A stretch of 34,811 nt of DNA from Flavobacterium piscis (GCF_001686925.1 NZ_LVEN01000007.1:1-34811), one strand, 5' to 3'. Positions 1 through 9,278 are shown, counted from the first letter of the stretch. Notes: generated by a model not told the origin, from the letters alone. Numbers and translations: made by a program.

Positions 1-4
1 GAAG

Positions 5-66
5 TTTGACATTGACATTGATTTTTGACATTGAAATTGATTTTTGAAATTGACATTGAATTTGAT
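5..66. repeat. Degenerate hexamer tandem repeat (ATTGAN)
   Basis: About ten head-to-tail copies of a 6-bp unit ATTGAC/ATTGAA/ATTGAT, with occasional 7-bp units TTTTGAC or TTTTGAA, run from the left edge to just before the helicase start. The array may continue outside the window. Each unit carries a TTG, the Bacteroidota -33 promoter word, so the array lies where the helicase promoter is expected. Confidence 0.7.
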
Positions 67-103
67 ATTTAAAAGCCCGTTCTTTGTAGTTCAATTTTTC
101 CCT

Positions 104-1528
104 ATGAATTCATCACTTTTTTATGGCGTTTTACAAAAACGATTTCCTTTTGCACCCACTTATAAACAGGACATTTTTTTTCAGAAAATAGCTATTTTTC
201 TAACAGACACGCATAACGATACGATTTTTGTCTTGAAAGGATATGCAGGAACCGGAAAAACAACCGTGATCTCGACAATCGTAAACAATCTGGGAGATAT
301 TAATAAAAAGTTTGTTTTGCTGGCGCCAACAGGTCGTGCGGCAAAAGTGATTGCCAATTATTCGAATACACCCGCGTTTACAATTCATAAAAAAATATAT
401 TTTCCTAAAAAATCTGCTGGCGGAGGCGTGGCTTTTACCAAGCAGGTAAACAAACATAAAAACACCATTTTTATCGTCGATGAGGCTTCGATGATTTCAG
501 ACAGCAATTCAGATTCGAAATTGTACGATAACGGATCACTTCTGGATGATTTAATTCAGTATGTATATTCCGGAATCAATTGCAAAATGATTCTTTTGGG
601 AGATACAGCGCAGTTGCCACCGGTGAATTTAGATATAAGTCCCGCGCTTGATGTGCAAACTCTGGCTGTGCATTATGATAAGGAAATCGAACATATCGAA
701 CTCGACGAAGTAATGCGTCAGGAAGAGAGTTCCGGGATTTTGTACAATGCGACAGAACTGCGTGAATTACTGAAAGATACTTTTATCACTGAGTTTAAAT
801 TTGATGTAAAAAGATTTAAAGATATTATTCGTCTTACCGATGGTTATGATATTCAGGATGCGATAAACTCGGCTTACAGTAATTATAGTATAGAGGATAC
901 CGCATTTATTGTTCGTTCGAATAAAAGAGCGAATCAATACAACGAACAAATCAGAACGAGGATTTTATTTAAAGAAAGCGAACTTTCGGTTGGGGATTTC
1001 CTGATGGTGGTAAAGAATAATTATTTCTGGCTAAAAGAAACGGATGAAGCCGGATTTATTGCCAACGGAGATATTATTGAAGTTTTGGAACTCTTCGGAA
1101 TCAAGGAATTATACGGTTTTAATTTTGCGAAAGTAAAAATTAGAATGGTCGATTATCCGGATCAGAAACCTTTTGAAACGGTATTGTTGTTAGATACCAT
1201 TAAAAGTGAATCTCCGTCTTTAACCTACGAAGAATCAAATCGTTTGTACGAAGAAGTGATGAAAGATTACGAAAGTGAAAGTACTAAATACAAGAAGTTC
1301 CAAAAAGTAAAAGAGAACGAGTATTTCAACGGATTACAAGTAAAATTCTCCTATGCGATTACGTGTCACAAATCGCAAGGTGGGCAATGGAATACCGTAT
1401 TTATAGAACAACCTTACCTGCCAAACGGAATCGATCGTGATTACATTAGATGGTTGTATACCGCTATGACACGTGCCAAAAATAAATTATATTTGATAGG
1501 ATTTAAAGACGAAAGTTTTGAAGAGTAG
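104..1528 (+). CDS. RecD-like ATP-dependent DNA helicase (AAA_30 / UvrD_C_2)
   Basis: A superfamily 1 helicase of about 474 aa, expected to unwind DNA using ATP in repair or recombination. Seen in the sequence: Walker A GYAGTGKTT near residues 46-54, Walker B-like FIVDEASM, motif III LLGDTAQLPPV, and C-terminal motifs ITCHKSQGGQW and YTAMTRAKNKLYL. This is the RecD/TraA-like helicase layout without the long N-terminal domain of RecD2. The frame is open upstream to an ATG at 44, but that extension would be encoded by the hexamer repeat region and adds a low-complexity hydrophobic stretch. I therefore chose the ATG at 104, followed by MNSSLFYGVLQ. No partner RecB or RecC gene is visible. Function beyond 'helicase' is inferred from the family. 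Confidence 0.87.
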   Translation: MNSSLFYGVLQKRFPFAPTYKQDIFFQKIAIFLTDTHNDTIFVLKGYAGTGKTTVISTIVNNLGDINKKFVLLAPTGRAAKVIANYSNTPAFTIHKKIYFPKKSAGGGVAFTKQVNKHKNTIFIVDEASMISDSNSDSKLYDNGSLLDDLIQYVYSGINCKMILLGDTAQLPPVNLDISPALDVQTLAVHYDKEIEHIELDEVMRQEESSGILYNATELRELLKDTFITEFKFDVKRFKDIIRLTDGYDIQDAINSAYSNYSIEDTAFIVRSNKRANQYNEQIRTRILFKESELSVGDFLMVVKNNYFWLKETDEAGFIANGDIIEVLELFGIKELYGFNFAKVKIRMVDYPDQKPFETVLLLDTIKSESPSLTYEESNRLYEEVMKDYESESTKYKKFQKVKENEYFNGLQVKFSYAITCHKSQGGQWNTVFIEQPYLPNGIDRDYIRWLYTAMTRAKNKLYLIGFKDESFEE

Positions 1529-1530
1529 TT

Positions 1531-1669
1531 TTTTTTGCCACGAATTTCACGAATGAGCACGAATTTTCTTTTTATTAAATTCGTTAAAATTGCCTAATAA
1601 ATAAGTACAACTAGAAAAATTGCCGCAAAGAATTAATTAGTGAAAATTAGTGAAATTCGTCGCAAAAAA
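1531..1669. repeat. Palindromic intergenic element, 20-bp arms
   Basis: Arms 1531-1550 (TTTTTTGCCACGAATTTCAC) and 1650-1669 are reverse complements with one mismatch, separated by 99 bp. The interior repeats the words CACGAAT and AATTCGT. It starts just after the helicase stop and ends 10 bp before the ygiD start codon, so it supplies nearly all of the ygiD leader. Confidence 0.75.
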
Positions 1670-1679
1670 TCTAAATATA

Positions 1680-2510
1680 ATGACAACACTAAACGACTTA
1701 CATTCGATTTCATCAACGTTTTCGAATACAGATAAAATGCCGGTTTTGTTTTTAGGACACGGCAGCCCGATGAATGCTATTGAAGAAAATCAGTTTGTAG
1801 CTGGTTTTCGAGATTTGGCTAAAACATTGCCACAGCCCAATGCTATTTTATGTGTTTCTGCGCATTGGTTTACCAATGGAACCAAAGTTACTTCAATGCA
1901 AATGCCGAGAACAATCCATGATTTTGGAGGTTTTCCTCAAGCGCTTTTTGATGTGCAATATCCTGCGAAAGGAAGTCCTGAACTGGCTGTTGAAACTAAG
2001 AAAATATTAGAACCCGTAAATGTAGATTTAGACGAACATTGGGGTTTAGATCATGGCGCCTGGAGTGTCATTAAACACTTATATCCTGAGGCAAATGTTC
2101 CTGTAATTCAGTTAAGTATTGATTATACTAAATCGGGGCAATATCATTTTGAGTTGGCTCAGAAATTACAATCTTTACGTCGTAAAGGAGTTTTAATTAT
2201 TGGCAGCGGAAATATCGTTCACAATCTCCGTTTGGTTGATTTCAGAAATTTTGACAAGGACAATTACGGTTTCGATTGGGCGATTGAAGCGCGCGAAACC
2301 ATTAATAATTATTTGCTTGACGAGAATTTTCAACCTTTAATTGATTTCGAAAAAATGAATAAGGCGATACAATTGGCGATTCCAACGCCGGATCATTATT
2401 TGCCTTTATTATATACTTTAGGTTTAAAAGAAAAATCAGAAGAACTGAGTTTATTCAACGATAAATTGTTGGCCGGTTCTTTGAGTATGACATCAGTAAA
2501 AATTATGTAA
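1680..2510 (+). CDS. ygiD: 4,5-DOPA-extradiol-dioxygenase-like protein (YgiD, LigB family)
   Basis: A class III extradiol ring-cleavage dioxygenase-like protein of 276 aa, close to the usual YgiD length. Conserved histidines are visible: GHGSP (His27), CVSAHWF (His62), a later His80, the DEHWGLDHGAW block (His120 and His125) and GSGNIVHN (His181). These fit the metal-binding and catalytic histidines of the LigB fold. YgiD/LigB proteins cleave catechols such as L-DOPA in vitro; the physiological substrate here is unknown. The ATG at 1680 was preferred over the in-frame ATG at 1650, because 1650 lies inside the palindromic element and the family begins close to the MPVLFLGHGSP block. The symbol is by similarity. 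Confidence 0.85.
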   Translation: MTTLNDLHSISSTFSNTDKMPVLFLGHGSPMNAIEENQFVAGFRDLAKTLPQPNAILCVSAHWFTNGTKVTSMQMPRTIHDFGGFPQALFDVQYPAKGSPELAVETKKILEPVNVDLDEHWGLDHGAWSVIKHLYPEANVPVIQLSIDYTKSGQYHFELAQKLQSLRRKGVLIIGSGNIVHNLRLVDFRNFDKDNYGFDWAIEARETINNYLLDENFQPLIDFEKMNKAIQLAIPTPDHYLPLLYTLGLKEKSEELSLFNDKLLAGSLSMTSVKIM

Positions 2511-2530
2511 CATACTTAAATAAACTCTGC

Positions 2531-2607
2531 GAATCTCTGTGAAAATCTTTGTGGATCTCTGTGGTAAAATATAACGCAAAGTAGCACAAAGATTTTCACA
2601 GAGATTC
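2531..2607. repeat. Palindromic intergenic element, perfect 23-bp arms
   Basis: Arms 2531-2553 and 2585-2607 are perfect 23-bp reverse complements built from the words CTCTGTG and AATCTTTGTG, with a 31-bp spacer. The spacer repeats the same words (GATCTCTGTGG, CGCAAAG). It lies between ygiD and kdsB, 36 bp before the kdsB start. Confidence 0.75.
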
Positions 2608-2643
2608 ACGAAGAAGAAAAAAAATAAATTTAAAAATATTAGG

Positions 2644-3378
2644 ATGAAAATAATAGCTGTAATTCCGGCGCGATATGCATCAACACGTTTTCCTGCTAAA
2701 CTCATGCAGGATTTGGGAGGGAAAACCGTAATTCTAAGAACTTACGAAGCAGCGGTTGCCACAAAATTGTTTGATGACGTATTTGTAGTAACCGACTCGG
2801 ATTTGATTTTTGATGAAATTGTTTCGCATGGTGGAAAAGCCATCATGAGTATCAAAGAACACGAATCAGGCAGTGATCGTATTGCTGAAGCTATTTTTAG
2901 CCTTGATGTTGATATTGTTGTGAATGTTCAGGGTGACGAACCTTTTACAGAAGCTGGGCCATTAGAACAGGTTTTATCAGTCTTTAAAGATGATGAAGAT
3001 CATAAAGTTGATTTGGCTTCGCTAATGCGTGAGATCACAGATGAAGACGAAATCAATAACCCGAATAATGTAAAAGTTGTAGTAGATCAATCGCAGTTTG
3101 CGCTGTATTTTTCAAGATCTGTAATTCCGTATCCGAGGGATAAGGATGTTGGTGTTCGTTATTTTCAGCACATCGGGATTTATGCTTTTAGAAAACAGGC
3201 TTTATTAGATTTTTACAGCCTTCCTATGAAGTCTTTAGAAGCATCTGAGAAACTGGAACAACTTCGTTATTTAGAATTCGGAAAACGTATTAAAATGGTT
3301 GAGACAACTCATGTTGGAATTGGAATTGATACTGCTGAGGATTTAGAAAAGGCTCGTGCTATCTTAGCTTTGAAATAA
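2644..3378 (+). CDS. kdsB: 3-deoxy-manno-octulosonate cytidylyltransferase
   Basis: KdsB activates Kdo with CTP to give CMP-Kdo, the donor used for the inner core of lipopolysaccharide in the cytoplasm. The 244-aa length is typical. The N-terminal nucleotide-binding signature is [14 protein letters not shown], followed by the characteristic [12 protein letters not shown] and [10 protein letters not shown] motifs, and later [11 protein letters not shown] and [12 protein letters not shown]. The C-terminal [13 protein letters not shown] is also standard. The start ATG follows a short A/T-rich leader with no recognisable Shine-Dalgarno. It is encoded in the same direction as the helicase and ygiD, but repeats separate all three, so co-transcription is uncertain. 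Confidence 0.95.
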   Translation: MKIIAVIPARYASTRFPAKLMQDLGGKTVILRTYEAAVATKLFDDVFVVTDSDLIFDEIVSHGGKAIMSIKEHESGSDRIAEAIFSLDVDIVVNVQGDEPFTEAGPLEQVLSVFKDDEDHKVDLASLMREITDEDEINNPNNVKVVVDQSQFALYFSRSVIPYPRDKDVGVRYFQHIGIYAFRKQALLDFYSLPMKSLEASEKLEQLRYLEFGKRIKMVETTHVGIGIDTAEDLEKARAILALK

Positions 3379-3502
3379 ACTGCGACATGGCACACGGATG
3401 ACACGGATTCGCTTGCGCGAAAGCACGGATTTACGCGGATTTTTGTCATTGCGAGGAACGAAGCAATCTCATTTGCTGAATTACTTTATGTTTTGATAGT
3501 GT

Positions 3503-3567
3503 GTCATGCTGAGCGAAGTCGAAGCCCTCGTTTCAATTGGTGCGCCTTCGACTTCGTTAAGGATGAC
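3503..3567. repeat. Palindromic intergenic element (GCTGAGCGAAGTCGAAG type)
   Basis: Arms 3503-3524 and 3546-3567 are 22-bp reverse complements with three mismatches around a 21-bp loop. This lies in the 466-bp gap between kdsB and the E1 gene. The left of the gap (3386-3446) holds repeated ACACGGAT words around a near-palindrome TTCGCTTGCGCGAA. Then 3447-3471 holds a GTCATTGCGAGGAACGAAGC word related to the next palindrome. A cousin of the CTGAGCG-AGTCGAAGG word recurs at 10288-10305. Confidence 0.65.
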
Positions 3568-3610
3568 AAACGAGATGTTAAAACTAAATTATCTTAAGAA
3601 AAAAGAGTTT

Positions 3611-3630
3611 CCTAGCGGGAAATAGCTCCT
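3611..3630 (-). ncRNA. Truncated 5' piece of the Flavo-1-like element
   Basis: On the minus strand these 20 bases read AGGAGCTATTTCCCGCTAGG. They match the first 16-17 bases of the full elements at 10308 and 34023; the remainder, including the CATCAGGGCTAGGGC end, is absent. It is most likely a decayed copy and not a working RNA. Confidence 0.4.
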
Positions 3631-3677
3631 AAATAAAAATCCAATTACAAATATTAAATTACAATTTTTGCGTAATC

Positions 3678-3779
3678 TTGTTATTTCGAGGAACGAGAAA
3701 TCACACTAGGAACTTGATAAAGATTGGTAATTTTCTTTACGGAATTTCGAGTGTGATTTCTCGTTCCTCGAAATGACAA
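3678..3779. repeat. Palindromic intergenic element, 30-bp arms
   Basis: Arms 3678-3707 and 3750-3779 are 30-bp reverse complements with a single mismatch, separated by 42 bp. The core word is TTTCGAGGAACGAGAAATCA. A related word, CATTGCGAGGAACGAAGCAA, sits at 3450-3469. A transcript of either strand would form a long, stable hairpin between kdsB and the E1 gene. Confidence 0.75.
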
Positions 3780-3787
3780 AAATGAAT

Positions 3788-3827
3788 AAAAAAAGCTCCA
3801 AATCAATAAGATTGGAGCTTTTTTTTA
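3788..3827. terminator. Bidirectional intrinsic terminator after the E1 gene
   Basis: The stem AGCTCCAA/TTGGAGCT (3794-3801 and 3812-3819) is flanked by A-rich sequence on the left and a T-run on the right. It can therefore terminate in both directions, for the converging kdsB side and for the minus-strand E1 gene ending at 3845. Confidence 0.8.
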
Positions 3828-3844
3828 AATATATAAATCTAAAT

Positions 3845-6259
3845 TTATTGATACAAATTTGGATATTTCGAAGGATTAACTTCATTCATCAAAGTATATA
3901 CTTTCTCGAAAATATCTTCGGCAGAAGGTTTTGAGAAATAATCACCATCAGTTCCGTAAGCTGGTCTGTGTGCTTTTGCAGTCAGCGTTTGCGGTTTACT
4001 GTCTAAGTGAATGTACGCATCTTGTTCTTCCAGAATTTGTTGCAGGATGTAAGCCGAAGCTCCACCAGGAACATCTTCGTCGATTACTAAAAGACGATTT
4101 GTTTTAGCGATACTTTTTACAATATCTTTATTGATATCAAACGGAAGTAAGGACTGAATGTCGATTACTTCACAATCGATTCCTAATTCCAGAAGTTCGT
4201 TTGCGGCTTGTTCGACCAATCTTAAAGTCGATCCGTATGAAACTAATGTAATGTCAGCACCTTCTTTTAGGGTTTCAACTACACCAATCGGTGTTTTGAA
4301 TTCACCAAAATTCAAAGGTGTTTTTTCTTTTAATCGGTAACCATTCAAACATTCGATTACAAGAGCCGGTTCGTCAGTTTCTAAAAGAGCGTTGTAAAAA
4401 CCTGCTGCTTGTGTCATGTTTCTTGGTACGAGAACGTGAATACCACGAACGGCGTTGATAATCATTCCCATTGGAGAACCAGAATGCCAGATTCCTTCCA
4501 GACGATGTCCGCGGGTTCTGATAATCAGTGGTGCTTTTTGTTTACCAACAGTTCTGTATTGTAATGTCGCCAAATCATCGCTCATGATTTGAATTGCGTA
4601 TAGTAAATAATCTAAATACTGAATTTCTGCAATTGGGCGTAAACCTCTTAAAGCCATCCCGATTCCTTGTCCAATAATGGTAGCTTCACGAATACCAACA
4701 TCGGCAACACGAAGTTCTCCGTATTTTTCCTGCATTCCTTCAAGGCCTTGGTTTACATCGCCAATGTTTCCTACGTCTTCACCAAAGATTAGTGTTTCAG
4801 GATATTTGGTAAACAAAGCATCAAAGTTATCACGAAGGATCATTCGTCCATCCAGGTCAGCTTTTGCATTATCAGCATATTCAGGAAGTACTTTTTCTAC
4901 AGAAAAAACATTTTTATCTGAATCTGAATGCAAATGGCTGCTGAATCTTGGCTGGGTAATTTCGATATAATTAGTAATCCAGTTAGATAATAAAACTTTG
5001 CTGTTTGGAATTTCTATAAAACGCAATATTTTTCTGGCGATTACCAGCATTTCCTTTTTTAAAGGCGATTTGATAACGCTTAATTCAGAAATGTATTTTT
5101 GTATTTTATCTTTATGGTTGATACTGGCAGCAGAAATTTGCTCCAGCAAAGCCATAAGATTTTTTTGATCTTCGATAATTGGGTTGATAAAAGAGTTCCA
5201 GGCTTCTTTTTTAGCTTCGAAAACTTCTTTTTTCAATTGGGCATCAATTTCGGCCAATTCTTCAGGCGATGCAATATTGATGGCAATCATCCATAAACGC
5301 ATCTGACGAATACAATCAAAATCTTTTTCCCAAGCCAGTCTTTCGGCGTTTTTGTAACGCTCGTGAGAACCAGAAGTAGAGTGACCTTGCGGTTGTGTTA
5401 ATTCGTTTACGTGAATTAAAACCGGAACGTGCTGTTCGCGGGCAATTGCAGCAGCTCTTTCGTAAGTCGAAACCAACTCTGCATAATCCCATCCTTTAAC
5501 CCTGAAAATTTCGTAACCGTTTGCATCTTCGTCGCGCTGGTATCCTTTTAAGATTTCAGAGATGTTTTCTTTAGTGGTTTGATGTCTTGCGTGAACCGAG
5601 ATTCCGTACTCATCATCCCAAACACTCATTACCATTGGTACCTGCAAAACTCCGGCAGCATTTATGGTTTCGAAAAATAAACCTTCAGAAGTACTTGCGT
5701 TTCCTATAGTTCCCCAGGCTATTTCGTTTCCGTTTACAGAGAATTTGTCTTTGGTTTTAATACCTTCAACATTTCTGTAAATTTTAGATGCCTGGGCCAA
5801 TCCCAATAATCTTGGCATTTGTCCTGCTGTAGGCGATATATCTGCGCTTGAATTTTTTTGTTTTGTTAAGTCTTTCCAGGATCCGTCTTCGTTTAAACTG
5901 TGCGTTACAAAGTGTCCGCCCATTTGTCTTCCGGCAGACATTGGATCAAAATTTAAATCAGTATGACCATATAAACCTGCGAAAAATTGTTTTGGAGTCA
6001 GTTCTCCAATAGCCATCATAAAAGTTTGATCGCGATAGTATCCGGAACGAAAATCTCCGTTTTGAAAAGATTTTGCCATAGCAAGCTGTGGAACTTCTTT
6101 TCCGTCGCCAAATATTCCAAACTTGGCTTTTCCTGTCAATACTTCTTTACGACCTAAAAGGCTACATTCGCGGCTGGTTACTGCAATTCTGTAGTCATTC
6201 AATACCTCAGTTTTGAAATCTTCAAATGTTAATGTAGTATTGCTTTTTTCTTTTATCAT
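3845..6259 (-). CDS. Fused E1 alpha/beta 2-oxoacid dehydrogenase
   Basis: An 804-aa fusion of the alpha and beta subunits of a thiamine-diphosphate-dependent 2-oxoacid dehydrogenase E1 (branched-chain 2-oxoacid or pyruvate type). E1 decarboxylates the 2-oxoacid and passes the acyl group to the lipoyl E2. The alpha half (about 1-400) has YYRDQTFMMAIGELT, MGGHF and the block GTIGNASTSEGLFFETINAA (183-202). The beta half (about 470-800) has FGEDVG, ADVGIREATIIGQGIGMA, EIQYLDYL, RTRGHRLEG and the transketolase C-terminal part from ADITLVSYGS. The usual cofactor motif GDGA..EG is altered: GNASTSEG replaces GDG and DDEYG (215-219) stands where NNxY is expected. No E2 or E3 gene is nearby. Substrate cannot be assigned from sequence alone. 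Confidence 0.88.
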   Translation of the reverse strand: MIKEKSNTTLTFEDFKTEVLNDYRIAVTSRECSLLGRKEVLTGKAKFGIFGDGKEVPQLAMAKSFQNGDFRSGYYRDQTFMMAIGELTPKQFFAGLYGHTDLNFDPMSAGRQMGGHFVTHSLNEDGSWKDLTKQKNSSADISPTAGQMPRLLGLAQASKIYRNVEGIKTKDKFSVNGNEIAWGTIGNASTSEGLFFETINAAGVLQVPMVMSVWDDEYGISVHARHQTTKENISEILKGYQRDEDANGYEIFRVKGWDYAELVSTYERAAAIAREQHVPVLIHVNELTQPQGHSTSGSHERYKNAERLAWEKDFDCIRQMRLWMIAINIASPEELAEIDAQLKKEVFEAKKEAWNSFINPIIEDQKNLMALLEQISAASINHKDKIQKYISELSVIKSPLKKEMLVIARKILRFIEIPNSKVLLSNWITNYIEITQPRFSSHLHSDSDKNVFSVEKVLPEYADNAKADLDGRMILRDNFDALFTKYPETLIFGEDVGNIGDVNQGLEGMQEKYGELRVADVGIREATIIGQGIGMALRGLRPIAEIQYLDYLLYAIQIMSDDLATLQYRTVGKQKAPLIIRTRGHRLEGIWHSGSPMGMIINAVRGIHVLVPRNMTQAAGFYNALLETDEPALVIECLNGYRLKEKTPLNFGEFKTPIGVVETLKEGADITLVSYGSTLRLVEQAANELLELGIDCEVIDIQSLLPFDINKDIVKSIAKTNRLLVIDEDVPGGASAYILQQILEEQDAYIHLDSKPQTLTAKAHRPAYGTDGDYFSKPSAEDIFEKVYTLMNEVNPSKYPNLYQ

Positions 6260-6446
6260 AATCTTGAGGGGTCATGTTAGACTGCGAAATTACTTAAAAA
6301 CAATCAATAATCATAATTCTTTAAAATAAATATAATTTAATTATTTGTATTTAAAATCAAAAAACTACGTATTTTTTTTGGGTTATTTTTATAATAAAAT
6401 GTAATTTATTGATAATATCGCATGTTTTTCTTTAAAATTTATTCAA

Positions 6447-9278
6447 TTAAAACCATTTTCTAGTAAAAAGATTAACTAATGTTTTTGGCGAAAGTGTGAT
6501 AACGAATCGTATTTTTTCATTGTATTTGTTTTGAGAAATTTCCCATCCGTTATTTGAATAAACAGGAAAGTAAAGTTCAAAATAATCAGGAACAAGATTT
6601 AAACGAATTCCGCTATCATAAACAAAATTCTCACTTTGATGTTTGCTTTTCATAAAACCGATATCGCCGTAAACCTCAATCCAGTTCCAAATCGAGTAAC
6701 TGGCGTTTAGTGCCGTCATCCATTGATTGGCGTAGGCTGGCGCTAGTTTTGACTTAAAACCACCTTCGGCCATAACATATTGCTGACTAAAAAATCCGGT
6801 GCTTTCTGATCGTCCGTAAAAATTATAATCGAACATATAATCTGTTGGGCGGTCTAAACCAAAACTAAAATAATCTGAATTTGTTGTGTTGTATAAAAAA
6901 CTTCCGGCGTACAATCTCAAATTCAGTTTGTGATTGTTTTCGAATAATCTTCGATATTCAACTTCTCCGGCAATTTTTCCAAAGTTTCCACCAAACTGAA
7001 TATCGGTCATAAAATTAAAGTGATCGATTAATTCGGTTTTGGTATTTGAATACCGGGCATTAAAAACAGAATAATTGGGTTCAGAATTATCTGTTATGTA
7101 CTGACTTGCTTCACGTTTTACAATGACTTGTCGAAACGTAAAAAGTTGTTTTCTGTTATCTCTAAAATTCTCTTCCCGAATTCTAAACTGAACCATCGGA
7201 TTCAATCTTAAATAGGTTGCATCAGGCGCATAATGAAAATAATTTTGACTCACAGAATATCTAACATTATAGAGTGTACTGTTTCTGTAATATTGATTGT
7301 ATACAAATGCTGACGAACCTGAAATTGTTCCGGCTTTAATAGAGTAAGCGGGATTAATATCAAAAGTAAAAGGTTTATCGAGAATAGTTTTGTTATGAAA
7401 ACGTATTCCGGGCGTAAAACCATCATACAGATTGTAAGTAAGTGTTGGGATGTACAAAATCTGGTTGTAATACGGATCTTCAAGATCTTTGGCAAAATTA
7501 AACTTGATGGGACGATTTGTTATCACTACACTTTTTAATGATTTCCAGTTGTTCCTTTGGTTGTATTCCGGAACTTCATTATCGTAGTTTAAGACAATTT
7601 TATCCGCATTTTTGCGGTCTACTTCATAAATAGAATCGGTGTTTTTAGGTTCAATCCATTTTTTAAAAACGACTTCATTTTTCTTAAGTCCGTAAACCGG
7701 AATAGGAACAAAATTGTTGGTTTTATTTTTGATCTGAAACTGAACGCTGTCTTTTGTTCTGTAAACATTAGAAAATTTGTAATCGATAATATCTCTCGAA
7801 TCAATAATTGTATTAAAAAACCAATCGATATTTTTACGGCTGTTTTTGGTTAATATTTTTTCGAAGTTGTAGCGATTCGTTTGTTCTGTTTTATTAAGGT
7901 TATAAAATTCCTGTACGCTTTCGGGAACAATATCATGATCCAGATAATCATCTAAATAACTCAGGCTTAATCCCGCACGATATTTACTGGCAATTTGTTC
8001 GTTGAATTTTATTAAAGTATTCTTTGGATCTCCAAGCGGCTGGTCAAGGTTTTTGCGAGCCATCAGCATATAATAATAGCTGTATTGCTCATTGAAAGTA
8101 AGATTGGTAATGTTGTAACTTTTAAAGAGTTTCATTTTAGAAAGTCTTCCAAGCATCTTTTGATCCAAATGATTTTCCTCCATATATTTCATCATGGCGT
8201 AAATCTGAATCCCGTCATACACCCAATTGTCTTTTCGGGGATCTAAGCGTAAACTATTCTTTAAATAATTATTCAGATAGGTTTTTAAGAACGTAATTTC
8301 AAATATAAAATCATCAGAAAACGGACTAATAAATGACGGTAACTGATTCAGTCCATAAAACGGATTTCGATCATAATCTACCTGCGAAACGGTAATTTTT
8401 TTATGCGGATATTTCCCTATAAAAGCACTGGCAAAATTCACTACTCTATTAATAATAATAGCTTTCTGAATTTCGCTAAGTTTTTTGTTTTTAAGATCAC
8501 TTAGCACTTCCAGAGAACCATTGTCATAACTTGCAAAACTATTTTGTTTTTCGATAAACAAATTAAAATCAGTTCTGTTATTTCCGGAATAGGAGTAGGT
8601 TTTAAAAAGCGAATTCGTAGCATCTTCTGATACCGAATTCAAATCGGTAGTAATCGCGTATTGGTTTGGGATTTTTATAGCAATTTCATAATCAACGCCT
8701 GCATTTGCAATGTCGTCCAGATTATAATTGTTAGATTTCGTAAAACGATGATTTTCAAATCGCGCCGGGCTCAGGAACCAGTTTTTTAAGTTCATCCCGC
8801 CATTTTGATCAAAGCCATAACGGGTGAATTTATCACTCGGAATTTTTGAAATATAAACCAGATGCAAATCGATTTTCTCACCAGGATATAATTTTCGATT
8901 CAGCTTTACAACCACAAAATCAGGATTCTTTTCCGTTCTTTCCCATTCAAGTGCCCTATTATCTGAATCTGTCAAATTCAAAATCGTAGTATTTCCTCTT
9001 TCTGCAGCTTTTGCCAGATGAAAACCGCGATAAAATTCATCCGAAAATCTTTTGGCTAATGGCGTATTCTTTCCAGAGAATGCATTGTTCCAATCGTTTA
9101 AAACAATCGAAATCAAAGAATCGTTAGACGTGTTGTAGTAAGTAATATCCTGTTTTACGTTCAGTGTTTTAAGCTCGAGATTAACCGCCACCTCCATCTT
9201 AGACTGATGTTGTGCATATTGTTTTAATGAGCTCATTAAGACAAAAACGAAGAATATAACTTTATATAATAGTTTCAA
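6447..9278 (-). CDS. Exported M1-aminopeptidase-like protein lacking the zinc motif
   Basis: A 943-aa protein with an N-terminal signal peptide (MKLLYKVIFFVFVLMSSLKQYAQ). The first half resembles the gluzincin M1 family: a beta-rich N-terminal domain (LELKTLNVKQDITYYNTSND) then a helical region. At the place of HExxH the sequence reads FEITF (326-330), and the later glutamate motif is replaced by NWVYDGIQIY, so zinc ligands look lost. The second half (about 550-943) is rich in aromatic, alternating beta-strand-like segments ending in TRKWF, which suggests an outer-membrane or surface beta structure. The predicted start codon is TTG (9276-9278); no in-frame ATG is seen just upstream, though internal Met15 is possible. 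It looks like a pseudo-peptidase, but activity cannot be judged from sequence alone. Confidence 0.75.
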   Translation of the reverse strand: MKLLYKVIFFVFVLMSSLKQYAQHQSKMEVAVNLELKTLNVKQDITYYNTSNDSLISIVLNDWNNAFSGKNTPLAKRFSDEFYRGFHLAKAAERGNTTILNLTDSDNRALEWERTEKNPDFVVVKLNRKLYPGEKIDLHLVYISKIPSDKFTRYGFDQNGGMNLKNWFLSPARFENHRFTKSNNYNLDDIANAGVDYEIAIKIPNQYAITTDLNSVSEDATNSLFKTYSYSGNNRTDFNLFIEKQNSFASYDNGSLEVLSDLKNKKLSEIQKAIIINRVVNFASAFIGKYPHKKITVSQVDYDRNPFYGLNQLPSFISPFSDDFIFEITFLKTYLNNYLKNSLRLDPRKDNWVYDGIQIYAMMKYMEENHLDQKMLGRLSKMKLFKSYNITNLTFNEQYSYYYMLMARKNLDQPLGDPKNTLIKFNEQIASKYRAGLSLSYLDDYLDHDIVPESVQEFYNLNKTEQTNRYNFEKILTKNSRKNIDWFFNTIIDSRDIIDYKFSNVYRTKDSVQFQIKNKTNNFVPIPVYGLKKNEVVFKKWIEPKNTDSIYEVDRKNADKIVLNYDNEVPEYNQRNNWKSLKSVVITNRPIKFNFAKDLEDPYYNQILYIPTLTYNLYDGFTPGIRFHNKTILDKPFTFDINPAYSIKAGTISGSSAFVYNQYYRNSTLYNVRYSVSQNYFHYAPDATYLRLNPMVQFRIREENFRDNRKQLFTFRQVIVKREASQYITDNSEPNYSVFNARYSNTKTELIDHFNFMTDIQFGGNFGKIAGEVEYRRLFENNHKLNLRLYAGSFLYNTTNSDYFSFGLDRPTDYMFDYNFYGRSESTGFFSQQYVMAEGGFKSKLAPAYANQWMTALNASYSIWNWIEVYGDIGFMKSKHQSENFVYDSGIRLNLVPDYFELYFPVYSNNGWEISQNKYNEKIRFVITLSPKTLVNLFTRKWF

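Noticed and set aside
5..66. Possible CRISPR array at the left edge
   Set aside because: Units are 6 bp with no unique spacers; this is a simple tandem repeat.
2493..2705. 70-aa minus-strand open frame across the ygiD-kdsB gap
   Set aside because: It runs through the palindrome and kdsB start; composition is repeat-derived.
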